38,409 nt of DNA from Sphingobacterium paucimobilis HER1398 (GCF_000416985.1 NZ_ATDL01000011.1:1-38409); one strand, 5' to 3'. Positions 27,662-35,467 are shown, counted from the stretch's first letter. The notes: generated from the letters alone by a model not told the origin. Numbers and translations are program-made.

Positions 27662-29077
27662 TTAACGTGGATTTTGGAACATTTCAGGATGAAAGCCCAT
27701 TACATCTGCTGGTATAGGATAGGTGTATCGAACATCATTCGGAGGAAGCTCAAATTCCTCTTCACCAATGTTACGTTTTAACGTAACAGCAAACCTCGGA
27801 TCAAGATTTAACCTTCTCAAATCTGTCCAACGCAGGCCCCGAAAAAGCAATTCCTTTCGTCGTTCATCTAATACAATTTTTAATAGTTTATCAGGGTCAC
27901 GCTCGTCCAAAGGGTCAAATTTTAATGGATCGAAACGATTCTTTAATAAAGTGTTCAAAGCAACACAAGCATCTTCTGTACGTCCAGATCGAGCCAAACA
28001 TTCAGCCTTAATTAAATAAAGTTCATCAGTCGCTAAGCCAGAAAAACAATAGGAATCACCGAAATATGAACCTTTGAATTCCATCCCTATACTATTTGCT
28101 GGTGTTCTTTTCTTTAGAAAAACCGATTTTCTTAGATCTCCGTTCTCGTAAGAGTTTACTATGTTAGAGTCAACAGAAGCATAACTTGGGCTAAAAGCTG
28201 TGTTTACAACACCACCAACAATCATCAAACTACTAAAGATAACCTCATCATTATCTTTATGAATTGGGAAAGCTTTGGTTAAGTCCAAACTGTTATAATC
28301 CATTAGTTTACTCTTGATTTCAAGAGCTTTATTTGCATAAATTAGAGCTTGGGGATAATCAGACATCGATAAATATACTCGTGCTAGTAGAGCTTTAGCA
28401 GCGGCAATATTTGGCCGAGTAGTATAAAGTGCATTCGCTGGTAAGTATTTTAACGCCTCTAGCAAATCATTCAATATTTGAACATATGTATCACTAAGTG
28501 TTGTACGAACTACCCCTTCATTAATATCACCTCGAAGTCTTATGGGTAATCCATTTTTTTGACTGCTATACTCTTTGCTGTAAACAGGAGCAAAAACTTG
28601 GGCTAATTGAAAATACAAATGTGCTCGATGAAATAAAGCAGTTCCCCTTACTTCTCTACCTAATAGAGAGTTTTGATCACTCATGGACAATTTAGATAGC
28701 TGTTCAAGACAAATATTTGCACTAAGTATGCTATTATAAGGTTTAGTCCAATCTACTATTGTTTCGTATCCCGCATAAACATCCTTTTTGTCCCAAGTAT
28801 AGGTAGCTTTCATGTAAGTATTAGATGAAGAAACATACGCAGTAGGCCTACCAACAAAATATTCATCACTAGCTGTTTGACCTAATAGAGGTGTAATACC
28901 GGTAGTGGTTAAAGCACCTGCTATTCCATTAAACAATGCCGTATTATCCAAAATAGCCTGTAGCTCCTCCAATGTTTGCGGGACTAATAAAGCCTGATTT
29001 GGCTTTTCATCGAGAAACTTCTCTTTGCTACAGCCCATCCAAAGGCTGCACAACAGTAAAACATATATAATTCTCAT
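27662..29077 (-). CDS. SusD/RagB-family lipoprotein
   Basis: 471 residues, starting 5 bp after susC. Lipobox LWMGC then SKEKFLDEKPNQ, the SusD mature start. Further SusD features: TLEELQAILDN, a helical region REVRGTALFHRAHLYFQLAQ, AKALLARVYLSMSDYPQALI, and LDERRKELLFRGLRWTDLRR near the end. Partner of the SusC encoded just upstream. Sequence is clearly diverged from the first SusD, so the two loci handle different substrates. Confidence 0.95.
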   Translation of the reverse strand: MRIIYVLLLCSLWMGCSKEKFLDEKPNQALLVPQTLEELQAILDNTALFNGIAGALTTTGITPLLGQTASDEYFVGRPTAYVSSSNTYMKATYTWDKKDVYAGYETIVDWTKPYNSILSANICLEQLSKLSMSDQNSLLGREVRGTALFHRAHLYFQLAQVFAPVYSKEYSSQKNGLPIRLRGDINEGVVRTTLSDTYVQILNDLLEALKYLPANALYTTRPNIAAAKALLARVYLSMSDYPQALIYANKALEIKSKLMDYNSLDLTKAFPIHKDNDEVIFSSLMIVGGVVNTAFSPSYASVDSNIVNSYENGDLRKSVFLKKRTPANSIGMEFKGSYFGDSYCFSGLATDELYLIKAECLARSGRTEDACVALNTLLKNRFDPLKFDPLDERDPDKLLKIVLDERRKELLFRGLRWTDLRRLNLDPRFAVTLKRNIGEEEFELPPNDVRYTYPIPADVMGFHPEMFQNPR

Positions 29078-29082
29078 GATTT

Positions 29083-32000
29083 TTATTTTAATTGTGCTGT
29101 AATCCCCAAAGCAATGCTTCCTACTTGTTTGGGAATGTCTTTGTAATTAGGATCTATCTCACGATTATTTGCAGCCCAGATCAAACCCGATGGCCGTGCA
29201 TAACAATGAAAAGTAAGATTCGCAAAAACCGACCTGCGAAGCAGCGACTGTGAGAGGTTGTAAGAAAACTGTATATCGTCCAAACGAACCATATCTGCCT
29301 TTTCTAATAAAGCTGCTGAATTTGTGTAAAAGCCTGAACTAGCAGAAAGAGACTCTGGACGAAAGACAGGTACATCCGTTAACAATTCATCCCCTGCCTG
29401 CTGCCAACGTTTTGCATAGTCTGAGTGTGTATTCCAATAATCTATTGCACCACCATAAGAGATAGAAGATGCTCTAAAATAATGACCTCCGCGATAACTC
29501 AGGTTAAATGAAAGTGACGCAGGCCCATAGTTAAGTGTATGCCGGAATCCTGCAAACCATAGCGGCTGCGTAGCCCCTGCATAATGCATGGAATCCAGTT
29601 TGGTCTGTCCTGTAATGCTGCTGTAGGTTTTGGATATCTGGCCATTCAGCCAGCCTTGCGGATCCCCCTGACTGTCCAGTCCTTCCCAACGGTAACCGTA
29701 CACGGCGAATACCGGCTTGCCCACCACCGGATTGACACGGCTCTCCGCAAGATAGGCACTGCCATTACCAACGGGCATCAGGTATTTCGTGATTTCCGTC
29801 CGGGCATAGCTACCGATCAGGCTAGGCATCCATTGCAGTTTTCCTTTACCCATACGGGCGTATAGACTTAAATCCCAACCCTGTCCTTTCATATTGGCTA
29901 CATTACCAAAGAACGAACTTGCGCCCAATGTGGGATCCAAGGGTGCGGTACCCAACAGATCGACAGCGGTCTTGCGGTAGTATTCTATCGTTCCGCTCAG
30001 CACCTGATTTTTCAGTCCAAAGTCAAGCCCCAGATTTAGCTGTTTGACCTTTTCCCAGCGCAGGCGTTCGTTAGGGAGTCCAACGATATCGGCACTGATC
30101 TCTGGTATAGCCCCGAGCTGTCTGTAACGCGCAGTGACCATCGCATTGGCGCCCCGAGCCAGATTGCCATTGTGCCCATAAGTAGCTCTTAATTTTAAAA
30201 CAGGCACAGCCTCAAGTTTGTAAAAATCCTCTTTACTTAGTTGGTAAGCTAAGCCTAGCGACCATAGCGGCGTACCCTTCATATTGGTTTCAACACCATA
30301 CAGATTGGCCGCATCATTACGTACACTAGCACTTAAGGTATACCTCGATTTGTAGCTGTAAGACAGGTTTGCATAGGTAGACAAAAATCGATCAAGCATT
30401 TCTGAAATTCCCTGTCCATTAGGAATCAAACTACTGGAGGTATTATAGGAGTTCTTGTAGCTCTGACCAAAATTCATCTGACTATTGGTCAGGCTCCCTT
30501 CCCGCTCGTACCCATAGAATGTAGAAGTACGCCCCTTGGTCAGCACATCACGGATCTCCCATCCTACGATACCATGAACCTCATGCTCCCCCCAAGTTTT
30601 ATCGACAGCCAGCTGCGCACGTCCTTGGTGCGATCGGGTATCGGATATGCGTTGCTCGAGGTAACCAGCCCAAGGAACAGGAAATTTATTGGTACCTGTT
30701 GGCTGGTAAAAGCTATTGACCCGATGTCGCACAAAATAGGATTCTTTATCGTTTAAATAGTTCTGATCATCGTTTGACTGCTGAAACTGATACCGCAATT
30801 CGGCAGTCAACCAATCCAAAGGCTGATACCGAAGTGATGTCTGCAATAAATTATCATTCAAGTAAGTGTTGTACCTGCTGTAACGGATGTCGTCATACGG
30901 CCTGTTGCTCCAATCCACGCCCGACTGCGCAGTGATAGACTCTTTCAGCGCTGTGCCAAATGTATGCGGGATAGCCGCTGCATTTCCCATCTCATCGACC
31001 AGATCCGCATAAGGGTACATACCTATCAGGCCGCCTGCATTCAGATTTACCCCCGGATTACTGCTACTGGTATTGCGCTGCTGCCCCAGCTGCATGGTAG
31101 CATCTATTTCCAGACCATCATAAAGCTTAAAACCGTATTGACCACGTAAAGTAAACCTATTGGACGAATTGCCCACCAGACTCTCTTTACCCTTATCCAT
31201 ACCTGCCGATAGAAAATAGCGCTGTCTGTCCGAGCGACCACTGATATTAAGGCTATGCTGCTGCTTTACACTGGTTCGGTAAAAATAATCCTTTAGATCA
31301 TCGCGGTAATCCATTTCTTTCCATCGTTCGATCTGTGTACGAGCTTCGTTTGCATCCGCATCTCCTGCCCTCACTCTATCCAAAAGTTCGACAACGGGGC
31401 TAATTACAGGCCACGAGAAAGTATTTGTTAGCTTGGTATCATAATGCTTTCGCGCGAACATCAGCTCTTCCATCTCTATGAAATCCTTGCTGGACATTGT
31501 AGGTACATGATTTAAGTCAGGACGAGGCTGTATGGTGGCATTGGTATTGAACTGAATACTCGGTTTTGCAGCTCTGCCTTTTTTCGTTGTAATCACGATA
31601 ACCCCATTACCTGCCCTTGATCCCCATATTGAAGCCGCTGCGGCATCTTTCAGCACCGTCACAGACTCGATATCATTTGGATTGATGCTATTGATATCTC
31701 CTTCGTAGGGAAAATTGTCCAATATGATCAGTGGCGAAGCATCACCGAAAATGGTACTGCGACCTCGGATCAATATCGGATCAGGCGCTCCCGGCGTACG
31801 GTCGAACAGCATACCCGGCACCATATTCTCTAGACGGTCGATGACATTCGTGCCCATACGACGGTGAAAAAGCGCACTATCCACGACTTCAAAACTTCCT
31901 GTAGCTCGTTCTTTCGGTATATTCTGATAGCCCGTAGAGACCACCTCGACCTCTTCTATTTCCTTGCTGCCGACCTGCAGCTGTATATTTAAAAATGTAG

Positions 32001-33852
32001 TTGTATTATCATAAGCAACACTTTGCTCTTTAAAACCTATATATTTAATTATTAATACTCCCTGCGATTTATCTACAGTGATACTAAACTTACCTTTTGC
32101 ATCTGTACGAACTGTCTTTTTACCATTCGTGACCGTCGCCCCTTCGATGATCTGCCCATCGGCAGCCGAGCGTACCTCCCCAACAAGTACTGATCCCGGC
32201 TGCTTCTGAGCGACCGCCTGTGTAAACACAAACGGACTAAACAACACACACAATATTATTAAAGCTAATAGCTGATAGCCTTTGGCCAATTGCATACACC
32301 ACACACTTCGTACGTCACCTCGTTTCTCCCTCCCGTCATATCGATTGTATCCGCCAGTTGGCGGAGGAATAGAGATATCTAAAAACTTTGCAAAACGACT
32401 GACTTGTTTTAAAGCGATTTGCCGACCTCTATTTTCTTTTACAACCATAGACTCCACTTTGACCCTAAACTCCTCACAGAGTTCCCGAAAACCCCTTAAA
32501 ATCAAACGTTTCTCCCGCAACTCTTCCACCACCTCCCCGTCATTGCGCATTGGAGGAACTACGCCGAAGCAATCTATCTCCCTCTCCAAAGCCACTGCCG
32601 ACTTACCATCAGCATGTAGCTGTTTCGTACCTATTTGGTAGCTCTCCAGTACCTCTTCAGTACCTTTACCCCCACTATTCAGTACCTCTCCCGTACCTTT
32701 AGGGTATCTTTCCTGTGTTGTTTCAGTACTTTTTATTGTGTCATTCATGTGTGGTTCATGTGTCAAACATGTACCGTTGTTGTCTTGAACATGTGTCGGA
32801 CATGTGTCAGCGATGTACCGTTTATGTTTGTTTCTTGTTCGCTGCATATCTGTCTGATGTTCAGAGAAGGCGCATAGAAGGTTCAGAGGAAGTCCTGAGG
32901 CCTCTGCACCCTCCGAATGATTCTGAAGGATTATGAACGATTTCGAAGGATTATGAATGCTTCCTAGTTCATTCCTAGTTGTTTGGTAGTTCGTTCCTAG
33001 TTCAACCCTAGTTATAGCCTGTGTTAAGGCTAGTTCAACCTTAGTTCGGGCACCCTCCGCTTCGACAACTCTTCGAGTGCTCTTCGACTGTCCTTCGACA
33101 GCGCTTCGGGACGTGTTCGAGACTTCTTCGAGACACCTTCGGGTGCTGTTCGACTCGTCTTCGAGTGGGCTTCGACTCGCACTCGAACAGCACCCGAACA
33201 ACACTCGAACAACAGTCGAACAAGACCGCACCATGGTGCGACCCCATCTCGAAGCCACACCGAACCAACCTGCAACCTCAGCCGAAGCATTCTTAGTGCA
33301 TGCCCTAAGTAGTGTCCAAGTATGCTCTCCCTCCCAACGTTTGTTTGCCTCGGCCTTACTAAAGTCATACCGTAGCCTTACTAAAGGTAAGGTGGCAGTA
33401 AGGCCACGGTAAGGCGGAGGTAAGGCGGCAGTAAGGTGGCGACCGAAGAAATAGCGAAGAAAAACAGAGCTTCTTAGCTCGTTGCCCTCTTTTTCCTCAC
33501 CTAAACTTCGCTTGGGCTTTACACCGAAAAGCAACCGACCAAGACCAAGCAGAATTCTGCCTTTCCCCGATGAACTTCCGATCGATTCCCGATGAATCCC
33601 CGATGGTGACCGGGGATTCATCGGGGATCCGTTAGGAAATGACCCGGTTTGGGTAGAACCAAGGCAGAACAAAGGCAGATCCTGGGCAGAAGGAAATCGG
33701 TCTTCTTGATACCCTACAGGTTCCTGACCTGATTTGTAGCTACTTCTTACCAAGAGTGGATCTGCTGGATATCTTTTTACCAGATTTATCACGGATTGCC
33801 TTGCCTCCATCTTGCTCTCAATGTTAAGTATATCAATTTTATTAGTTTTCAT
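29083..33852 (-). CDS. SusC/RagA-family TonB-linked transporter with 519-codon 5' extension
   Basis: The frame runs 1,589 codons from ATG 33852. A normal SusC begins only at residue 520 (ATG 32295), with signal peptide GYQLLALIILCVLFSPFVFT. It continues with a carboxypeptidase-regulatory domain (VLVGEVRSAADGQIIEGATV), a plug (ILIRGRSTIFGDASPLIILD; VTVLKDAAAASIWGSRAGNG) and a barrel ending GSIALGITAQLK. There is no STN domain and no sigma/FecR pair. Residues 1-519 have no known fold and mirror 11-bp periodic DNA (see repeat at 32600-33700). For the long start: ATG 33852 lies 8 bp after the preceding stop and the frame stays open. Against it: a signal peptide cannot work 520 residues in unless the leader is cleaved or translation restarts. 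The core is certain; the true start is not. Confidence 0.9.
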   Translation of the reverse strand: MKTNKIDILNIESKMEARQSVINLVKRYPADPLLVRSSYKSGQEPVGYQEDRFPSAQDLPLFCLGSTQTGSFPNGSPMNPRSPSGIHRESIGSSSGKGRILLGLGRLLFGVKPKRSLGEEKEGNELRSSVFLRYFFGRHLTAALPPPYRGLTATLPLVRLRYDFSKAEANKRWEGEHTWTLLRACTKNASAEVAGWFGVASRWGRTMVRSCSTVVRVLFGCCSSASRSPLEDESNSTRRCLEEVSNTSRSAVEGQSKSTRRVVEAEGARTKVELALTQAITRVELGTNYQTTRNELGSIHNPSKSFIILQNHSEGAEASGLPLNLLCAFSEHQTDMQRTRNKHKRYIADTCPTHVQDNNGTCLTHEPHMNDTIKSTETTQERYPKGTGEVLNSGGKGTEEVLESYQIGTKQLHADGKSAVALEREIDCFGVVPPMRNDGEVVEELREKRLILRGFRELCEEFRVKVESMVVKENRGRQIALKQVSRFAKFLDISIPPPTGGYNRYDGREKRGDVRSVWCMQLAKGYQLLALIILCVLFSPFVFTQAVAQKQPGSVLVGEVRSAADGQIIEGATVTNGKKTVRTDAKGKFSITVDKSQGVLIIKYIGFKEQSVAYDNTTTFLNIQLQVGSKEIEEVEVVSTGYQNIPKERATGSFEVVDSALFHRRMGTNVIDRLENMVPGMLFDRTPGAPDPILIRGRSTIFGDASPLIILDNFPYEGDINSINPNDIESVTVLKDAAAASIWGSRAGNGVIVITTKKGRAAKPSIQFNTNATIQPRPDLNHVPTMSSKDFIEMEELMFARKHYDTKLTNTFSWPVISPVVELLDRVRAGDADANEARTQIERWKEMDYRDDLKDYFYRTSVKQQHSLNISGRSDRQRYFLSAGMDKGKESLVGNSSNRFTLRGQYGFKLYDGLEIDATMQLGQQRNTSSSNPGVNLNAGGLIGMYPYADLVDEMGNAAAIPHTFGTALKESITAQSGVDWSNRPYDDIRYSRYNTYLNDNLLQTSLRYQPLDWLTAELRYQFQQSNDDQNYLNDKESYFVRHRVNSFYQPTGTNKFPVPWAGYLEQRISDTRSHQGRAQLAVDKTWGEHEVHGIVGWEIRDVLTKGRTSTFYGYEREGSLTNSQMNFGQSYKNSYNTSSSLIPNGQGISEMLDRFLSTYANLSYSYKSRYTLSASVRNDAANLYGVETNMKGTPLWSLGLAYQLSKEDFYKLEAVPVLKLRATYGHNGNLARGANAMVTARYRQLGAIPEISADIVGLPNERLRWEKVKQLNLGLDFGLKNQVLSGTIEYYRKTAVDLLGTAPLDPTLGASSFFGNVANMKGQGWDLSLYARMGKGKLQWMPSLIGSYARTEITKYLMPVGNGSAYLAESRVNPVVGKPVFAVYGYRWEGLDSQGDPQGWLNGQISKTYSSITGQTKLDSMHYAGATQPLWFAGFRHTLNYGPASLSFNLSYRGGHYFRASSISYGGAIDYWNTHSDYAKRWQQAGDELLTDVPVFRPESLSASSGFYTNSAALLEKADMVRLDDIQFSYNLSQSLLRRSVFANLTFHCYARPSGLIWAANNREIDPNYKDIPKQVGSIALGITAQLK
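32350..32365. repeat. Short hairpin repeat TCCGCCA/TGGCGGA
   Basis: TCCGCCA, GT, TGGCGGA: a perfect 7-bp inverted repeat, 55 bases upstream of the internal SusC ATG. This word is common as a dispersed hairpin in Bacteroidota genomes, as I recall. It could affect translation starting at 32295. Confidence 0.55.
32539..32578 (+). repeat. Interspersed repeat of the GTCATTGCG...GAAGCAATC type
   Basis: Begins gtcattgcg and ends cgccgaagcaatcta, matching both arms of the dispersed bacterial repeat, with an altered centre. Its presence inside the open SusC extension argues that part of that extension derives from intergenic repeat DNA. Confidence 0.5.
33138..33198. repeat. Perfect 16-bp inverted repeat inside the 11-bp array
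   Basis: TTCGGGTGCTGTTCGA at 33138-33153 and its exact reverse complement at 33183-33198, with a 29-base loop. It arises where the YCGR word family changes orientation. Confidence 0.9.
33584..33629. repeat. 19-bp inverted repeat inside the 11-bp array
   Basis: The left arm at 33584-33602 (core GATGAATCCCCG) and right arm at 33611-33629 (core CGGGGATTCATC) pair over 19 positions with a single G-U, around an 8-base loop. A very stable hairpin in DNA or in the leader RNA, about 225 bases after the long SusC start. Confidence 0.9.
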
Positions 33853-33860
33853 TATTCAGG

Positions 33861-34262
33861 TTATTTAGCTGTTTTTTTATCACCAAAGAGCTCGAAATTA
33901 ATCTGTCGAAATTTCAACTCTTCTTCTGTTATTTTTCCCTGGGAGAGATTCGGAACATCTAATTCTGAAAGGTCTACCTCATGGATATGGCAGAGATAAT
34001 AAGCCACCAATAGATGCATTAACTCTAAGGAATAGCTTTTGAGTTCATCTTCACCATAATCTTTAACTGGATCGCTTACTTCTTTACCCAATGCTTTTAG
34101 ATATAAACAGACGATATGATCTCGGCTATCGTTAATGTCATACCTTTGCCAAAACTCTTCAATGACCTTCTCTGGATCATACCCTTCTGTATGCGGATAG
34201 TTGAATACCATTTCGAAGGGCAGAATCAAATGGAAATAATTTTCCAATGGTTTAAAAATCAT
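33861..34262 (-). CDS. Small hypothetical protein upstream of SusC
   Basis: 133 residues, acidic, soluble, helical, no signal peptide (starts IFKPLENYFHLILPFEMVFN; central LKSYSLELMHLLVAYYLCHI). Its codons look ordinary and lack the 11-base periodicity of the DNA on both sides. It overlaps the upstream ORF by 11 bp and ends 8 bp before the long SusC start, so it is probably translationally coupled. No family recognised. Confidence 0.65.
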   Translation of the reverse strand: MIFKPLENYFHLILPFEMVFNYPHTEGYDPEKVIEEFWQRYDINDSRDHIVCLYLKALGKEVSDPVKDYGEDELKSYSLELMHLLVAYYLCHIHEVDLSELDVPNLSQGKITEEELKFRQINFELFGDKKTAK

Positions 34263-34635
34263 AGTCTACTCCTTCCCTGTTTAATCTGTGTTGATCTTCT
34301 TCGTATTTGTCCCTCTTAGGCCCTCTTCTAGTCGCTGTCTTCCGATTTTCTTGCATTCGCCTATTGAGATCGTAGTTATAGGGCAGATAATCCGTTGGAA
34401 CAAAGGACGACATCTCGTCTACTTTCGGATCAGATTCGTATCTGCTCCGTACCAGCTTCGGAGTTTCATCACCCTCGGAACACGTTTTCATCACGTTTTG
34501 ATCGAGGATTCTCGATGCAGAGGTGTTAAAAAGGTATTGAAAAGGTGATAACTCGTTAACATGATCATCCGCCAGTAGTCGGACACGGCTCTGTCCACAG
34601 GACATTCCTTCCCCACCCCTAAAAAAATGTTTCAT
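34252..34635 (-). CDS. Small hypothetical protein, coding DNA partly 11-bp periodic
   Basis: 127 residues from ATG 34635; an internal ATG at residue 11 is possible. Basic, low-complexity, no transmembrane segment, no recognised domain (NELSPFQYLFNTSASRILDQ; RKTATRRGPKRDKYEEDQHR). Its middle is composed of 11-base words like those of the SusC leader. It would be the first gene of the operon. It could be a real small protein or a transcribed leader with a chance frame. Confidence 0.42.
   Translation of the reverse strand: MKHFFRGGEGMSCGQSRVRLLADDHVNELSPFQYLFNTSASRILDQNVMKTCSEGDETPKLVRSRYESDPKVDEMSSFVPTDYLPYNYDLNRRMQENRKTATRRGPKRDKYEEDQHRLNREGVDYDF
34424..34560. repeat. Second, shorter 11-base-register array
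   Basis: TTCG/TCCG words start at 34424, 34435, 34446 and 34457. CATC or GATC words start at 34467, 34489 and 34500; ACGTTTT at 34482 and 34493; GGT(G/A) at 34522, 34533 and 34544. All are spaced 11 or 22. It is the same design as the 32600-33700 array but separated from it by an ordinary gene. Confidence 0.8.
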
Positions 34636-34670
34636 TTTTCGGTTACTTTTGATGCGACCTAATCTATCCC

Positions 34671-34707
34671 CGTCACCCTGAGCGGAACGCAGAGAAGTCG
34701 AACGGGT
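34671..34707 (+). repeat. Interspersed repeat 'GTCACCCTGAGC...GTCGAA(G)GG'
   Basis: Reads cgtcaccctgagcggaacgc then agagaagtcgaacgggt. It matches the dispersed repeat GTCACCCTGAGCG...AGTCGAAGGG found throughout Bacteroidota intergenic DNA (from memory). It lies 36 bp upstream of the 127-codon ORF. Confidence 0.6.
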
Positions 34708-35098
34708 CTAAAGACAATACAGTCCCCTTTCAGGTCACACAATTAATAAATCAAACAAAATTCCCAAGCGCCACTTTTCGTGAATATAATTGGTCATTTT
34801 ACGTTGGTAATATGACACTTAGGAAAAAGAAAAATACAAGAACCGATCATCATATATTGTATATAACAATAGTACCCCGTACAAAACTATTTGTACCAAT
34901 AGAAACTAATACCTACCTTTAAGGTTCGAGAATAAAGATGCGATATCGCTCTATTATACAACTTTTTGCGAGAGGTATGACAGATCGGTAGCAGACAAGA
35001 TAACAACAGGCATTTTTTATGCGATTGTTGTGGAGCAAGAAGTGCATATTGTAAAATATGACATCAACTCCCCTTGTCTGTTTACAGTTATGGCAGGT
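34708..35098. other. AT-rich intergenic stretch
   Basis: No convincing gene on either strand. A hairpin-like segment lies near 35007-35033 (AACAGGCAT, T-rich centre, ATGCGATTGTT). No clear promoter for the leftward SusC operon was recognised here. Confidence 0.5.
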
Positions 35099-35212
35099 TT
35101 ATTCTGGTGGCGAAATGACGTTCTTAACGAGTAATGAAAGGGAAAACCAATGACTGCGATCTAGGATCGTGTCTAAAGGTTTCTTTTGGATGGTTAAATA
35201 GTCCGTTCTCAT
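35099..35212 (-). CDS. Possible 37-residue small ORF downstream of candidate RNA
   Basis: ATG 35212 to TAA 35099 on the minus strand encodes RTDYLTIQKKPLDTILDRSH followed by WFSLSLLVKN. Its composition looks protein-like, with an amphipathic then hydrophobic profile. It follows the candidate structured RNA in the same direction. It could be a leader-controlled small protein or a decayed gene start. Confidence 0.3.
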   Translation of the reverse strand: MRTDYLTIQKKPLDTILDRSHWFSLSLLVKNVISPPE

Positions 35213-35242
35213 AATCTTGTTAATTATATGAACGACAAGTCC

Positions 35243-35374
35243 TAAAATCACGCAAGGGCGAAACCTTACGATCCACCACTCTTTTCACCAGAACCAAGGT
35301 TCTAGGTCGTCCTAAAGCAAAAGCTTTAGGTGATACCCGAAAGCGGTTTCACAGCAAGGCCCACCCCTACGATC
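35243..35374 (-). ncRNA. Candidate structured RNA (about 130 nt)
   Basis: Minus-strand promoter TTAG-N20-TATCTTTG at 35411-35380. Downstream are, in order, a perfect hairpin CCTAAAGC-N4-GCTTTAGG (35330-35311), the hairpin AGAACC/GGTTCT (35303-35290), and CGTAAGG-TTTCGC-CCTTGCG (35270-35251) followed by TGATTTTAGG, terminator-like. There is no long ORF. No known family is recognised. It could be an sRNA or an attenuator for the small ORF at 35212. Confidence 0.45.
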
Positions 35375-35436
35375 ATATGCAAAGATATAATATTCGTAGG
35401 AAATGAGCTAACCTTACTGCCTCCTTCACGGGTATC
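35332..35436. repeat. Long-range complementary arms around the promoter region
   Basis: GATACCCG at 35332-35339 is the exact reverse complement of CGGGTATC at 35429-35436. Nested inside is CCTACGA (35366-35372) with TCGTAGG (35394-35400). Together they could form a branched structure if a transcript spans the whole region. Confidence 0.5.
35380..35411 (-). promoter_or_regulatory. Bacteroidota-type promoter pointing left
   Basis: On the minus strand: TTAG (35411-35408), a 20-base spacer, and TATCTTTG (35387-35380), a full match to TAnnTTTG. It has the same 20-base spacing as the promoter at 9540-9571. The -33 element is 3 of 4. Confidence 0.5.
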
Positions 35437-35467
35437 AATCGAGAAAGTTGGAGACTCGTCGTATTTA

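Larger units (their letters stand above)
32600..33700. repeat. Array of about 100 consecutive 11-base words in strict register
   Basis: Word starts read directly: GTA(C/G) and variants at 32616, 627, 638, 649, 660, 682, 693, 704, 726; ATGT at 32747, 758, 769, 791, 802, 813, 824; TAGTT at 32965, 976, 987, 998, 33009, 031, 042; YCGR at 33062 + 11n for n = 0 to 14 without a miss; GTAAGG at 33387, 398, 409, 420, 431; CGAT at 33568, 579, 590, 601; CAGA/TAGA at 33654, 665, 676, 687. Families replace one another along the array. Some switch to the reverse complement part-way (TTCGA to TCGAA; CCGAT to ATCGG), creating hairpins. 11 bp is about one DNA helical turn. I know no described element of this kind. 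Confidence 0.93.

Noticed and set aside
33030..33368. Minus-strand ORFs of 75 and 112 codons inside the array
   Set aside because: They are the two other frames of the same periodic DNA and show the same 11-residue repetition; no independent coding evidence.
32282..33412. Plus-strand ORFs of 73-119 codons opposite the SusC extension
   Set aside because: Low stop density and repetitive residues come from the 11-base word array; no domain and no upstream signals. They are opposite-strand shadows.
32600..33700. Reading the 11-residue repeats as a genuine hendecad coiled-coil domain of SusC
   Set aside because: All three frames show 11-residue repeats as an automatic result of the DNA period, so the protein pattern alone is not evidence of a selected coiled coil.
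35099..35440. Assignment of the structured region to RNase P RNA, tmRNA, a retron or an IscB/TnpB guide RNA
   Set aside because: I could not match characteristic conserved segments of these RNAs, and no reverse transcriptase or nuclease gene is adjacent.
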